Shown in pieces: positions 54,562 through 63,300 of a DNA stretch of 64,000 nucleotides; the first letter of the stretch is position 1, and every line of letters begins with the position of its first letter. This stretch comes from Defluviitalea saccharophila (GTDB taxonomy: Bacteria; Bacillota; Clostridia; Lachnospirales; Defluviitaleaceae). The position numbers and the translations under genes were made by a program. The notes beneath the pieces are model-generated. The model did not search any database, was not told the DNA's origin, and saw nothing but the letters and a program-made list of their open reading frames with translations. The stretch is from positions 310,001 through 374,000 of the forward strand of contig NZ_CP121687.1 in NCBI RefSeq assembly GCF_038396635.1, given 5' to 3'.

Positions 54562-56205
54562 ATGAAACTAACTTTTCTAGGGGGAGCTAAGACTGTAACG
54601 GGTTCATGCTATTGGATGCAGGCTAATGGCAAAAACATCCTTATTGATTGTGGAATGTTTCAAGGACATGATAAGGAAGAAGACTTAAACTTTGAAGAAT
54701 TTCCTTTTGACGTCACTTCAATCGATTATTTGCTATTGACCCATGCACATATTGATCATAGCGGCAGAATTCCTAAATTATGCAAGGATGGGTTTAAAGG
54801 AAAAATTATTTGTACCAAAGCCACTGCAGATTTGTGTGCTATTATGCTTCCAGACAGCGGATATATTCAGGAATCCGAAGTGGAATGGAAAAATAGAAAA
54901 AGGCAAAGAGCCGGCAAACCTCTTATCGAACCTTTATATACGTACCAGGATGCTCTTGATTGCATACAATTCTTTAGCCCGGTATCCTATCACCAGGAAG
55001 TTCGTTTACAGGGCAATATCACTATTAAATTTTCAGATGCAGGGCATATTTTAGGCTCTTCTATTTTAGAAATTTGGGTCAATGAAAATAATTCTGAGAC
55101 AAAGATTGTTTTTTCAGGGGATTTAGGGAATCAAGATATTCCCTTATTAAAGGACCCAGAAATCATTGAAAGCGCAGATTATTTAATTATTGAATCCACC
55201 TATGGGAACAGGATTCATAAGGAAAAAGAAAATAAGGTTAGGAATCTTCTCAACATCATGGAGGAAACAATTGCACAGGGTGGCAATGTTGTTATTCCGT
55301 CCTTTGCAGTTGGAAGAACCCAGGAAATTATTTATGAAATTCATAAATATAGGGAATTATATAAAGATGATATGGAATTTCTTACCCATGTTCCTGTATA
55401 CGTAGACAGTCCTTTAGCAATTTCTGCAACAGAAGTATTTAGGAAAAATCTGGACTGCTATGATGAAGAAGCAAGGGCATATATTGAAAACGGAGATAAT
55501 CCCTTAGACTTTCCAAACCTTACTTTTACAAGAACTCCTGATGAATCCAGACTGTTAAATGAAAAGCAAGAACCGGTGATCATCATTTCTGCCAGCGGAA
55601 TGTGCGAAGCAGGAAGAATAAAACATCATTTGAAGCATAATTTATGGAAGAGCAACAGTACAATACTATTTGTAGGTTATCAAGCTCCTGGAACCTTAGG
55701 AAGACGTATTCTTGACGGAGCGCAAAAAGTAAAAATCTTTGGAGAAGAAATTTCTATTAATGCCAGAATTGAAAATATAGAAGGCTATTCGGGCCATGCG
55801 GATCAGCAAGGATTACTAAATTGGGTCAGGGGCTTTAAAAATAAACCTAAAAAGATTTTTATCGTACATGGAGAGCCGGAATCTCAACATGCCTTCGCAA
55901 AAATTCTAAAAAAGCAATTTAAAATAGAAACCATTATCCCTGAAAGAGGGGATAGCTATGAATTGACTTCATATAGCATTACAGCTCAAAAACCATTAGA
56001 GCATCTAAGAGAAAACTTTGTTCGCTTGCAGCTTTTGGCGCAGCTGGATGTGCTTTCAGAAGAAATTTACTTCCTTACTAAGCAACTGAATCAAGATGTA
56101 TTAAATGGTAAAGATGATGAAGAAATTAAGATCATTCAATCTGAAATCGAAGAAATCCAAAATTCGATTCTTCAAATCAATTTAATGTTAAAAGGCTCGG
56201 TATAA
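54562..56205 (+). CDS. MBL-fold/beta-CASP metallohydrolase, putative RNA-processing enzyme
   Basis: A 547-residue protein of the metallo-beta-lactamase, beta-CASP and RMMBL family related to CPSF-73 and archaeal CPSF. The zinc motif HAHIDH lies at residues 61-66; DAGHILGSSILEI, the beta-CASP region (NVVIPSFAVGRTQEIIYEI), ISASGMCEAGRIKHHL and SGHADQQGLLNW follow. The C-terminal 60 residues are an extra helical extension. These proteins are often exo- or endoribonucleases, but the bacterial members of this length are little studied; the activity is inferred. GGGCGGGG precedes the ATG. Confidence 0.88.
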   Translation: MKLTFLGGAKTVTGSCYWMQANGKNILIDCGMFQGHDKEEDLNFEEFPFDVTSIDYLLLTHAHIDHSGRIPKLCKDGFKGKIICTKATADLCAIMLPDSGYIQESEVEWKNRKRQRAGKPLIEPLYTYQDALDCIQFFSPVSYHQEVRLQGNITIKFSDAGHILGSSILEIWVNENNSETKIVFSGDLGNQDIPLLKDPEIIESADYLIIESTYGNRIHKEKENKVRNLLNIMEETIAQGGNVVIPSFAVGRTQEIIYEIHKYRELYKDDMEFLTHVPVYVDSPLAISATEVFRKNLDCYDEEARAYIENGDNPLDFPNLTFTRTPDESRLLNEKQEPVIIISASGMCEAGRIKHHLKHNLWKSNSTILFVGYQAPGTLGRRILDGAQKVKIFGEEISINARIENIEGYSGHADQQGLLNWVRGFKNKPKKIFIVHGEPESQHAFAKILKKQFKIETIIPERGDSYELTSYSITAQKPLEHLRENFVRLQLLAQLDVLSEEIYFLTKQLNQDVLNGKDDEEIKIIQSEIEEIQNSILQINLMLKGSV

Positions 56206-56217
56206 ACGAGCCTTTTA
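56189..56217. terminator. bidirectional terminator for the MBL and YprB-like genes
   Basis: TAAAAGGCTCG (56189-56199) pairs with CGAGCCTTTTA (56207-56217), a perfect 11-bp stem with 7-base loop. The loop contains the stop codon of the plus-strand MBL gene and the right arm contains the stop of the minus-strand gene. A and T runs on both sides make it work in both directions. Confidence 0.88.
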
Positions 56218-57321
56218 ATATTTAGGGAGTATGGATTGAAAAAATCCAATTGCCAGTTCGATGAATTCATCTTTTATTTCTAGAACTTTATCAGGTTCAA
56301 TATGAATGTACTTTTCTTTAGAGTTAATATTTTCTTTAAAAGTGGGCAAATGAATCTTTTCATTCATTATTTGAAGAAATAACCCTTTTCTTTTAATATA
56401 ACAATTTGAAGCAGCAGCTGGCTTTCTCTTTTCTTTGGGCAAAAAAGAAGCGACAGATTTATGAATTGCTTCATCCAGTTCAGAAATATAATAGTATTCT
56501 TTGTAGTTTTGGAAATAATGATATAAGGTAGTGTTTATTAATTCTATTTCAAATTCAAGGATTGTCTTTTCCTCATAAATTTTACAGGTCCAATTTCCAT
56601 TTTTTATTGTAAGCGTTAGGGGAGAAATCAGGGATGCTTCTAAGGAAAATAAAAGTTTGTTTTTTTCAATGCCTATGTATTGAGTATTAATAATAAAATG
56701 AGGATCTTTCAGCCTTCTGAAAAAAGAAATGTAATCGTATATCTTCAATATTTTAATAAGACCATAAAGATCTTCCTCATTATGAAGGAGTAAATTATTT
56801 TTTAAAGATTCGTTTTTATTTTTGCAGTAATCATAATATTGTTCGATCAGTTCTCCACCAGTATAAGGATCATTTCTATTGATTTTGAGAAAAGATTCTA
56901 TGGTTTTTAGCCTGCAGTTTTCAAGGCCAAGGATATTTTGAAAAGGACGGATATCTTTTAAAATATCTATGGATTCAAGTTTTTTTAATGGACAGGGTAT
57001 ATTTAATAAAGAAGCTTTTTCTTCTAAATAGGGAATATCAAAAGTATTGCCGTTAAAATGAATTATATATTTGAATGAATCGCATATTCTAAAAAAATTC
57101 ATAAGTAATTCTATTTCATCTTCGGGGTGCTCTGAAAAAAATTGATGCAATATCCAGATATTATTTTTAAAATAAATACAGCCGATTAAATAGAGCTGTG
57201 ACTGAGAGCGGGAAAATCCTGTGGTTTCAATATCGAACAAGATACTATTTTCATTTTTACATAAAGGAAAATACGATTGTATATTTAAAGAGTGGGAAAG
57301 GGGTTTATATATTTCTATCAT
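56215..57321 (-). CDS. ribonuclease H-like/DEDD exonuclease domain protein (YprB family)
   Basis: A 368-residue protein with a DnaQ-like 3'-5' exonuclease core. ExoI motif ILFDIETTGF supplies Asp30 and Glu32; YIIHFNGNTFDIPYL is ExoII; LHNEEDLYGLIKIL carries the ExoIII region. This layout matches the YprB family of Firmicutes, whose substrate is not well established. The C-terminal 150 residues are unrecognised but family-typical. AGAGGAGTC precedes the ATG on the minus strand. It is one of only two minus-strand genes here. Confidence 0.87.
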   Translation of the reverse strand: MIEIYKPLSHSLNIQSYFPLCKNENSILFDIETTGFSRSQSQLYLIGCIYFKNNIWILHQFFSEHPEDEIELLMNFFRICDSFKYIIHFNGNTFDIPYLEEKASLLNIPCPLKKLESIDILKDIRPFQNILGLENCRLKTIESFLKINRNDPYTGGELIEQYYDYCKNKNESLKNNLLLHNEEDLYGLIKILKIYDYISFFRRLKDPHFIINTQYIGIEKNKLLFSLEASLISPLTLTIKNGNWTCKIYEEKTILEFEIELINTTLYHYFQNYKEYYYISELDEAIHKSVASFLPKEKRKPAAASNCYIKRKGLFLQIMNEKIHLPTFKENINSKEKYIHIEPDKVLEIKDEFIELAIGFFQSILPKY

Positions 57322-57359
57322 AAGAGACTCCTCTTTATTCCTGATGTTTTGTTCTTATT

Positions 57360-57388
57360 AATCTAACATAAGGATTATTTTAATGCAA
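57360..57388 (-). promoter_or_regulatory. minus-strand promoter of the YprB-like gene
   Basis: On the minus strand, TTGCAT (57388-57383) and TAGATT (57365-57360) are 17 bases apart, with TG before the -10 (extended). The start codon lies about 40 bases downstream. Confidence 0.55.
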
Positions 57389-57446
57389 TATTACATCATC
57401 ATTTTAGCATATTAAAAGATTTATATTGAATTGTCAAAAATTATTC

Positions 57447-57475
57447 TTGAAATTGCAAGTTATTAGTTATATAAT
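57447..57475 (+). promoter_or_regulatory. promoter of the liv operon
   Basis: TTGAAA (57447-57452), 17-base spacer, perfect TATAAT (57470-57475). The 5' UTR is about 70 bases and holds a 7-bp hairpin (GAAATAC at 57496-57502 with GTATTTC at 57513-57519). A weak CodY-box-like sequence lies just upstream (57429-57443). Confidence 0.75.
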
Positions 57476-57552
57476 CTCATATATGAATAACACACGAAAT
57501 ACATATTAATGAGTATTTCATACAACACTTAAAACAATTAAGGAGGAGAAAT

Positions 57553-58710
57553 ATGATTAAAGCAAAAAAATTAATATCAATGGTATTAGTTGGAGGAGTT
57601 TTGCTTTCTAGCCTTGTAGGCTGCGGAAACGCAGGGAGTAATTCTCAGAATTCAGGAAGTTCAGATGTAATTAAAATTGGTGGAATTGCACCACTAACAG
57701 GAGATGTGGCTGTTTATGGAGTAGCAGCTAACAACGGAGCAAAATTAGCGATTGAAGAAATTAACGCAAACGGTGGTCTCTTAGGAAAACAAATCGAATA
57801 TGTGGCTTATGACGATAAGGGAGATCCAACAGAAGCAGTAAATGCATACAAGAAATTAACAAGTAATGATAAGGTTGAAGCAATTTTAGGGGCTGTTACA
57901 AGTAAACCAACAATGACAGTTACACCTTTAGCAGCAAAAGACGGTATTCCAATGATTACACCAACAGCTACAGCTTTGGAAGTAACATCAGCGGGACCAA
58001 ATATTTTCCGTGCTTGTTTCATTGACCCATATCAAGGGGAAGTTATGGCAAAATTTGCAGTAGAAGAATTAAAAGCTGCTAAAGCAGCAGTTATTTATAA
58101 TACTGCAGACGATTATTCCGTAGGTGTAGCAGAAGCATTCAGAGATGCTGCACAAAACTTTGGAGCACAAGTTGTAAGCTTTGAAGGGTACAATGGAGAC
58201 GACAAGGACTTTAAAGCAGTTCTTACTAATGTAAAAGGTCAATCTCCAGATGTATTATTTATCCCTGATTACTATAATAGAGTAGGACTTATTGCACAAC
58301 AAGCAAAAGAAGTTGGCATTACTGCAACACTTCTTGGTGCAGATGGTTGGGATGGAGTAATTGGAGTTAATCCTGAAGCTGTTGAAGGTGCATATTTCTG
58401 TAACCATTATTCAACAGACGATACTGCAGAAGAAGTTCAAAACTTCTTAAAAGTGTATAAAGAAAAATATAATGAAGATCCTGTGAGCTTCGCAGCTTTA
58501 GGATATGATGCAATGAAGATTTTAGCAGCAGCCATTGAAAAAGCAGGATCTACAGATAAAGAAGCTGTAGTAAAAGCTTTAGCTGAAACCAATATCACAT
58601 CTGTTACTGGAACAATTACTTTTGATGAAAATAGAAACCCAGTTAAAGGTGTAGCTATTATCAGAATAGAAAATGGCAGCAATAAATTATACACAAAGAT
58701 GAGTCTTTAG
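57553..58710 (+). CDS. livJ: branched-chain amino acid ABC transporter substrate-binding lipoprotein
   Basis: A 385-residue lipoprotein. The signal peptide ends in a lipobox with LVGC, Cys24 being the lipidated residue, followed by a Ser/Gly/Asn linker. The mature part is a periplasmic-binding-protein type I fold (IKIGGIAPLTGDVAVYG, EEINANGGLLGKQIEYVAYDD, PTATALEVTS). It captures leucine, isoleucine and valine, or a related amino acid, outside the membrane. AAGGAGGAG precedes the ATG. A hairpin after the gene probably enriches its mRNA relative to the transporter genes. Confidence 0.95.
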   Translation: MIKAKKLISMVLVGGVLLSSLVGCGNAGSNSQNSGSSDVIKIGGIAPLTGDVAVYGVAANNGAKLAIEEINANGGLLGKQIEYVAYDDKGDPTEAVNAYKKLTSNDKVEAILGAVTSKPTMTVTPLAAKDGIPMITPTATALEVTSAGPNIFRACFIDPYQGEVMAKFAVEELKAAKAAVIYNTADDYSVGVAEAFRDAAQNFGAQVVSFEGYNGDDKDFKAVLTNVKGQSPDVLFIPDYYNRVGLIAQQAKEVGITATLLGADGWDGVIGVNPEAVEGAYFCNHYSTDDTAEEVQNFLKVYKEKYNEDPVSFAALGYDAMKILAAAIEKAGSTDKEAVVKALAETNITSVTGTITFDENRNPVKGVAIIRIENGSNKLYTKMSL

Positions 58711-58713
58711 TAA

Positions 58714-58737
58714 AAAGGGAGAAGAGATTCTCCCTTT
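58714..58737 (+). terminator. attenuator hairpin after livJ
   Basis: AAAGGGAGAA (58714-58723) and TTCTCCCTTT (58728-58737) form a perfect 10-bp stem with a 4-base loop; only the last three T of the stem precede ATCTAC. Partial termination or 3' stabilisation would give more binding protein than permease. Confidence 0.75.
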
Positions 58738-58766
58738 ATCTACATTTACCACAAGGAGGGCAGCAC

Positions 58767-59642
58767 ATGACATTCTTACAACAGTTGATTAATGGTATAC
58801 ATGTAGGTAGTATCTATGCTTTAATTGCGTTAGGATATACTATGGTATACGGTATCATTAAATTGATTAATTTTGCCCATGGGGATATTATTATGATGGG
58901 CGCATATATTACATTTGTTTCTTTGATAATGCTCAATGTTCCGGCCTGGATGGCTATTATTATTGCTATTTTAGTATGTCTGATTTCTGGAATTTTGATT
59001 GAACGTATTGCATACAAACCACTCCGAAATGCTCCCAGGATATCTGCTCTTATTACAGCAATCGGGGTTAGTTTATTCTTAGAAAATTTATTTTTTAAAA
59101 TATTTGGAGGAAATCCAAGACCTTTCCCGGTGTTGATTAATACTACACCGATTTCTTTAGGTTCTCTTCAAATCAGTATGGTGACTCTTATTACAATCGT
59201 AATATCTATTTTCTTAATGTTAGCTCTTGACTTATTTGTTAAGAAGACAAAAACAGGGAAAGCCATGCGTGCAGTATCTGAAGATCAAGGAGCTGCACAA
59301 TTAATGGGTATAAATGTAAATACGACAATATCTATTACTTTTGCAATTGGTTCCACGTTAGCAGCTATTGGAGGCATTTTGTATAGTACCGCTTATCCAC
59401 AAATCGATCCTTTTATGGGTATGATGCCGGGTTTAAAAGCATTTGTAGCGGCAGTTCTTGGTGGAATCGGTATTATTCCTGGAGCTATGTTGGGCGGCTT
59501 TATCATGGGCATTGCTGAGAGTTTTACAAAAGGCTATATATCCAGCCAACTGGCAGACGCAGTTGTTTTTGGAATACTCATACTTGTGTTAAGCCTAAAA
59601 CCTTCTGGAATATTTGGCAAAAATGTTAAGGAGAAAGTGTAG
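58767..59642 (+). CDS. livH: branched-chain amino acid ABC transporter permease LivH
   Basis: A 291-residue permease with about eight membrane helices. GIHVGSIYALIALGYTMVYGIIKLINFAHGDIIMMGAY at the N-terminus (quoted here as the conserved block of residues 10-47) and KAMRAVSEDQGAAQLMGI, the ABC-interacting EAA-like loop, identify LivH. Confidence 0.95.
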   Translation: MTFLQQLINGIHVGSIYALIALGYTMVYGIIKLINFAHGDIIMMGAYITFVSLIMLNVPAWMAIIIAILVCLISGILIERIAYKPLRNAPRISALITAIGVSLFLENLFFKIFGGNPRPFPVLINTTPISLGSLQISMVTLITIVISIFLMLALDLFVKKTKTGKAMRAVSEDQGAAQLMGINVNTTISITFAIGSTLAAIGGILYSTAYPQIDPFMGMMPGLKAFVAAVLGGIGIIPGAMLGGFIMGIAESFTKGYISSQLADAVVFGILILVLSLKPSGIFGKNVKEKV

Positions 59643-60638
59643 GTGGGCAGAATGAATAAAAGATTAAAGTCATATTCCATAAACATCGGAGCTATCATAG
59701 TTATTTACGCTTTGTTAACTCTGCTCATGAAAACTGGAATCATAAACAGCTATTATGAAGTTATTGTAATAAGTATTGGTATTAATATTATTTTGGCTGC
59801 AAGCTTAAACTTAGCCACAGGATATTTGGGACAACTTGCCCTAGGTCATGCAGGATTTATGGCCGTTGGTGCCTATGTTTCAGCAATATGTACCTCACAC
59901 ATGAATTTACCTGATACACTCCAGCTTATTGTTTCTATCTTAGTAGGTGGAATTGTTGCGGGAATTTTTGGTATTCTTGTTGGAGTACCTGCACTTCGAT
60001 TAAAAGGTGATTATCTTGCGATTATTACCTTAGCTTTTGGAGAAATTATTAGAGTTATAATATTAAATTTGAAAATTACTGGTGGAGCAAGAGGACTTAA
60101 AGGAATTCCGCCGCTTACTGGATTTAATTCTGTATTTTGGATTACAATCATTATCGTTGCAATAATTTATACTTTAATCAATTCAAGACATGGACGAGCT
60201 ATTATATCCATTCGTGAAGATGAAATTGCGGCTGAGTCGGTTGGTATTCCTACAACGTATTATAAAAACTTTGCTTTTTCTTTAGCTGCAGTGTTTGCAG
60301 GAATTGGTGGTGGGTTATATGCCCATTACTATACTGTTCTGGATCCAGGATATTTTGATTTTATGAGATCTATAGAAATACTGATTATAGTAGTATTAGG
60401 TGGTATGGGAAGTTTAACAGGCTCAATAGTAGCAGCTATTGTTTTAACAATCATACCACAGTTGTTGATTGACTTTGCAGATTGGCGCATGCTTATTTAT
60501 TCCATTATACTCATCATTATGATGCTATTTAGACCAGAAGGTCTTTTCGGTAAAAAAGAGTTTTCTCTTATTACATTATTAAAAGGCAAACAACAAGCAC
60601 TCAATACTGCTCCTAATAGCAATGGAAGGAGTGAATAA
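59643..60638 (+). CDS. livM: branched-chain amino acid ABC transporter permease LivM
   Basis: A permease with eight to ten membrane helices. LNLATGYLGQLALGHAGFMAVGAY near residue 55 and ISIREDEIAAESVGIPTTYYKN, the ATPase-contact loop, mark LivM. The start is either GTG 59643 (AAGGAG nine bases upstream) directly after the livH stop, or ATG 59652 (AGGTGGG four bases upstream). It forms the membrane channel together with LivH. Confidence 0.95.
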   Translation: MGRMNKRLKSYSINIGAIIVIYALLTLLMKTGIINSYYEVIVISIGINIILAASLNLATGYLGQLALGHAGFMAVGAYVSAICTSHMNLPDTLQLIVSILVGGIVAGIFGILVGVPALRLKGDYLAIITLAFGEIIRVIILNLKITGGARGLKGIPPLTGFNSVFWITIIIVAIIYTLINSRHGRAIISIREDEIAAESVGIPTTYYKNFAFSLAAVFAGIGGGLYAHYYTVLDPGYFDFMRSIEILIIVVLGGMGSLTGSIVAAIVLTIIPQLLIDFADWRMLIYSIILIIMMLFRPEGLFGKKEFSLITLLKGKQQALNTAPNSNGRSE

Positions 60639-60640
60639 CT

Positions 60641-61399
60641 ATGGCATTACTAGAAACTAAGGACTTAGGGATTACTTTTGGCGGCTTAAGAGCCGTTGGC
60701 GATTTTAGTATTAAGATTGAAGAACAGGAGCTAATGGGTCTTATTGGTCCCAATGGCGCCGGAAAAACCACTGTTTTTAATTTATTAACAGGAGTATATC
60801 TTCCCACAGAGGGAGTTATTAATTTAGACGGTGAAAACATTGTAGGGAAAAAGCCTTATGAGATTGTTCAAAAAGGTATTTCGAGAACATTTCAAAACAT
60901 AAGATTATTTAAAGATTTGACTGTTATAGATAATGTAAAAATGGCCTTTCATCATAAGATGAAATATTCAGCTGTTGAAGGCATATTAAGATTGCCTTCA
61001 TATTGGAAGGAAGAAAAAGAAATCCATGAAAAGGCATTGGAATTATTAAAGCTTTTTAATATGGATCAAGCAGCATATACAACTGCAAAGAATCTTCCTT
61101 ATGGTCAACAAAGAAAACTAGAAATTGCAAGAGCTTTGGCTGCAGATCCTAAATTGCTTTTATTAGACGAGCCTGCAGCAGGGATGAATCCTAATGAAAC
61201 AAAAGAGCTTATGGAAACCATTCATTTTATTAGGGATAAGTTCAAAATAGCGATATTGCTTATTGAGCATGATATGAGTTTAGTTATGGGTATTTGTGAG
61301 AAAATTGTTGTAATTGACTATGGAATGATTATTGCAACTGGAACTCCTGAGGAAATCAAGAAAAATAAAAAAGTTATTGGGGCTTACTTAGGAGAATAG
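60641..61399 (+). CDS. livG: branched-chain amino acid ABC transporter ATP-binding protein LivG
   Basis: A 252-residue ATPase with Walker A GPNGAGKTT, Q-loop region RTFQNIRLF, the LivG-type signature LPYGQQRKLEIARAL and Walker B LLLLDEPAAGMNP, followed by the His switch IEHDMSLVMG. It powers import with LivF. It starts two bases after livM. Confidence 0.97.
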   Translation: MALLETKDLGITFGGLRAVGDFSIKIEEQELMGLIGPNGAGKTTVFNLLTGVYLPTEGVINLDGENIVGKKPYEIVQKGISRTFQNIRLFKDLTVIDNVKMAFHHKMKYSAVEGILRLPSYWKEEKEIHEKALELLKLFNMDQAAYTTAKNLPYGQQRKLEIARALAADPKLLLLDEPAAGMNPNETKELMETIHFIRDKFKIAILLIEHDMSLVMGICEKIVVIDYGMIIATGTPEEIKKNKKVIGAYLGE

Positions 61400-61408
61400 G
61401 AGGTAAAA

Positions 61409-62110
61409 ATGCTAACAGTAAACGGAATCAATGTATATTATGGAGCTATTCATGCAATTAAAGACGTTTCTTTCCATGTTGGAGATGGAGAAATTGTAAC
61501 TTTAATTGGTGCGAATGGTGCAGGCAAGACAACAATTCTTCATACGATTTCCGGATTGTTAAGAACAAAAACCGGAGATATTAAATTTTTAGATAATCCT
61601 ATAAATAAAGTTGAACCTCATGAAATATTAAAAATGGGCATTGCCCATGTACCTGAAGGTCGAAGAATTTTTTCACAAATGACTGTTTTGGAAAATTTGC
61701 AAATGGGTGCATACACTAGAACGAATAAAGAAGAAACAAATAATATGATTGAAATGGTATTTGAAAAATTCCCTCGATTAAAAGAAAGAGTTAATCAATT
61801 GGCAGGAACAATGAGTGGAGGCGAGCAGCAGATGCTTGCTATTGGCAGAGCATTAATGTCTAAGCCAAAACTGTTATTAATGGATGAACCTTCAATGGGA
61901 TTAGCACCTATTTTAGTTCAAGAAATTTTTAATATCATTCAGGAAATCAATTCTGCCGGAACTACTATTTTACTTGTTGAACAAAATGCCAATATGGCTT
62001 TATCCATTGCGAATAGAGCATATGTTCTCGAAACCGGAAAAGTTGTTTTAGAAGGAAATGCAAAAGAGCTTCTTGGAAATGAAAATGTACGAAAGGCTTA
62101 TTTAGGCTAA
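61409..62110 (+). CDS. livF: branched-chain amino acid ABC transporter ATP-binding protein LivF
   Basis: A 233-residue ATPase with Walker A GANGAGKTT, signature MSGGEQQMLAIGRALM, Walker B LLLMDEPSMGLAP and the His-less switch VEQNANMAL typical of LivF. AGGAGG precedes the ATG. The last codons and stop lie within the left arm of a bidirectional terminator. Confidence 0.97.
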   Translation: MLTVNGINVYYGAIHAIKDVSFHVGDGEIVTLIGANGAGKTTILHTISGLLRTKTGDIKFLDNPINKVEPHEILKMGIAHVPEGRRIFSQMTVLENLQMGAYTRTNKEETNNMIEMVFEKFPRLKERVNQLAGTMSGGEQQMLAIGRALMSKPKLLLMDEPSMGLAPILVQEIFNIIQEINSAGTTILLVEQNANMALSIANRAYVLETGKVVLEGNAKELLGNENVRKAYLG

Positions 62111-62145
62111 AAAAAAGAAGGCAAACGCCTTCTTTTTTTTAGCCT
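62104..62145. terminator. bidirectional terminator between livF and the CBS-ACT gene
   Basis: A perfect 19-bp stem (62104-62122 with 62127-62145) with AAAC loop. The left arm contains eight A followed by GAAGGC, the right arm GCCTTC followed by eight T, so either strand gives a GC-rich stem and a U tract. It overlaps the stop codons of both convergent genes. Confidence 0.92.
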
Positions 62146-62788
62146 AATCTTTCTTAATGATTGATAATATATTATATCCGCGATTTTTTAATGAATTTAC
62201 CAGATCATCAACCTCGGTTGTATTTAAACGAATGATGATTTCACTTTGCCCTTCTTTTACAGTATAATTGCTCACATGTTGAATATTGATGCCGTATTGT
62301 TTAATAATACTTGCAATATCTGCTAAGGTACCTAATTCATCCTTTACTTCAAGAGAAATTCTAGTTCCGTGGTCATTGGCACCAAGAAATTCAATAAAGG
62401 CATCAAATAAATCTGTACGGGTTAAAATTCCAACAAGTTCATTATTTTCTATAACAACCGGAAGGGAACCTATATCATTACTTCTTAATAAAACAGCTGC
62501 TTCTTCAATGAGCATATCAGGATCAACTGTAATTACTTCAGTTAACATGATATCTTTTACCTTTGTTTTAGAAAGAAGGTAATTGATTTCATAGACACTT
62601 AAAGAGGTAGCTTTTGATGGGCTAACTTCCGTAAGAACTTTTTCTGTAACAAGACCGACTAATATACCGTCTCTTACTACAGGAAGCTGAGAAAAGCCAT
62701 GTTCCATCATCAACTTAAATGCCTTAGAGATAGAAGCATCTTCGGTGATTGTAATTACATTGGTATTCATTCGATTTTTAACATACAT
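62144..62788 (-). CDS. CBS-CBS-ACT domain protein, AcuB-like
   Basis: A 214-residue protein. Two CBS domains (about residues 6-60 and 78-130, with HGFSQLPVVRDG and NDIGSLPVVIENNELVGILTR) are followed by an ACT domain (about 140-212, ISLEVKDELGTLADIASIIKQYGINI). This is the AcuB-like layout. CBS pairs usually bind adenine nucleotides and ACT domains bind amino acids. GGGGG precedes the ATG on the minus strand. Its place next to the liv operon suggests, but does not prove, sensing of branched-chain amino acids. Confidence 0.88.
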   Translation of the reverse strand: MYVKNRMNTNVITITEDASISKAFKLMMEHGFSQLPVVRDGILVGLVTEKVLTEVSPSKATSLSVYEINYLLSKTKVKDIMLTEVITVDPDMLIEEAAVLLRSNDIGSLPVVIENNELVGILTRTDLFDAFIEFLGANDHGTRISLEVKDELGTLADIASIIKQYGINIQHVSNYTVKEGQSEIIIRLNTTEVDDLVNSLKNRGYNILSIIKKD

Positions 62789-62813
62789 AGCAATGCCCCC
62801 AATCGTAATATGT

Positions 62814-62842
62814 ATTTTGAATTTTCATAAAGGCTTAGTCAA
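62814..62842 (-). promoter_or_regulatory. minus-strand promoter of the CBS-ACT gene
   Basis: On the minus strand, TTGACT (62842-62837) and CAAAAT (62819-62814) have a 17-base spacer. A TATAAT further upstream (minus strand, about 62850) is an alternative. Confidence 0.45.
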
Positions 62843-62985
62843 TTATATTATATCACATAATTGTATATTATAATAGAAAAATTATTTTAATATACATAAA
62901 GTTCATACGGTAAACAATAATTTTCTTATTGTATGAATAGATAAAATGGTTTTTTGTTATGATAATGTTAAAAGGAGATGATTGC

Positions 62986-63183
62986 TTGAATACTAATACA
63001 TTTGAAGATCTAAAAGAAAAATATAAACAAGGCTATCGATGTATTCGTACGGAAAATGAAAATGGTACAATGAAAATATATCTTAAAAATTTTGAAACTG
63101 AAAAAACGGAAACAATGGTTACGAATAATCATGAAGAGATCAGCCAAATCAATCAATATATTCATACTGTAACAGAAGGGTAA
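62986..63183 (+). CDS. small hypothetical protein upstream of fbp
   Basis: I do not recognise this 65-residue protein. It is hydrophilic and acidic/basic mixed, with a central beta-rich piece GYRCIRTENENGTMKIYLKN and a C-terminal helix; it has no signal peptide or membrane segment. TTG 62986 is eight bases after AAAGGAG and is preferred over ATG 62959. It is followed at once by a good terminator, which shows it is a real, separate transcription unit. Its neighbour fbp belongs to gluconeogenesis, but no functional link is evident. Confidence 0.7.
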   Translation: MNTNTFEDLKEKYKQGYRCIRTENENGTMKIYLKNFETEKTETMVTNNHEEISQINQYIHTVTEG

Positions 63184-63211
63184 AAGAACTACAAAGGGTA
63201 GTTCTTTTTTT
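63182..63211 (+). terminator. intrinsic terminator after the small gene
   Basis: AAAAGAACTAC (63182-63192) pairs with GTAGTTCTTTT (63198-63208), 11 bp with a 5-base loop, and runs on into further T residues. Confidence 0.88.
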
Positions 63212-63239
63212 ATGCCATATAACTTTTTTTGCTTTTTTA

Positions 63240-63248
63240 TGTTATAAT
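63240..63248 (+). promoter_or_regulatory. extended -10 promoter of fbp
   Basis: TGTTATAAT at 63240-63248 is an extended -10 element (TG, one base, perfect TATAAT); the -35 region is T-rich without a good hexamer. The fbp start is about 50 bases downstream. Confidence 0.55.
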
Positions 63249-63300
63249 CAATTTAAAATAAAATTGTGGTAAAGATTTACTTAGAAAGAAGGGATCGAAA

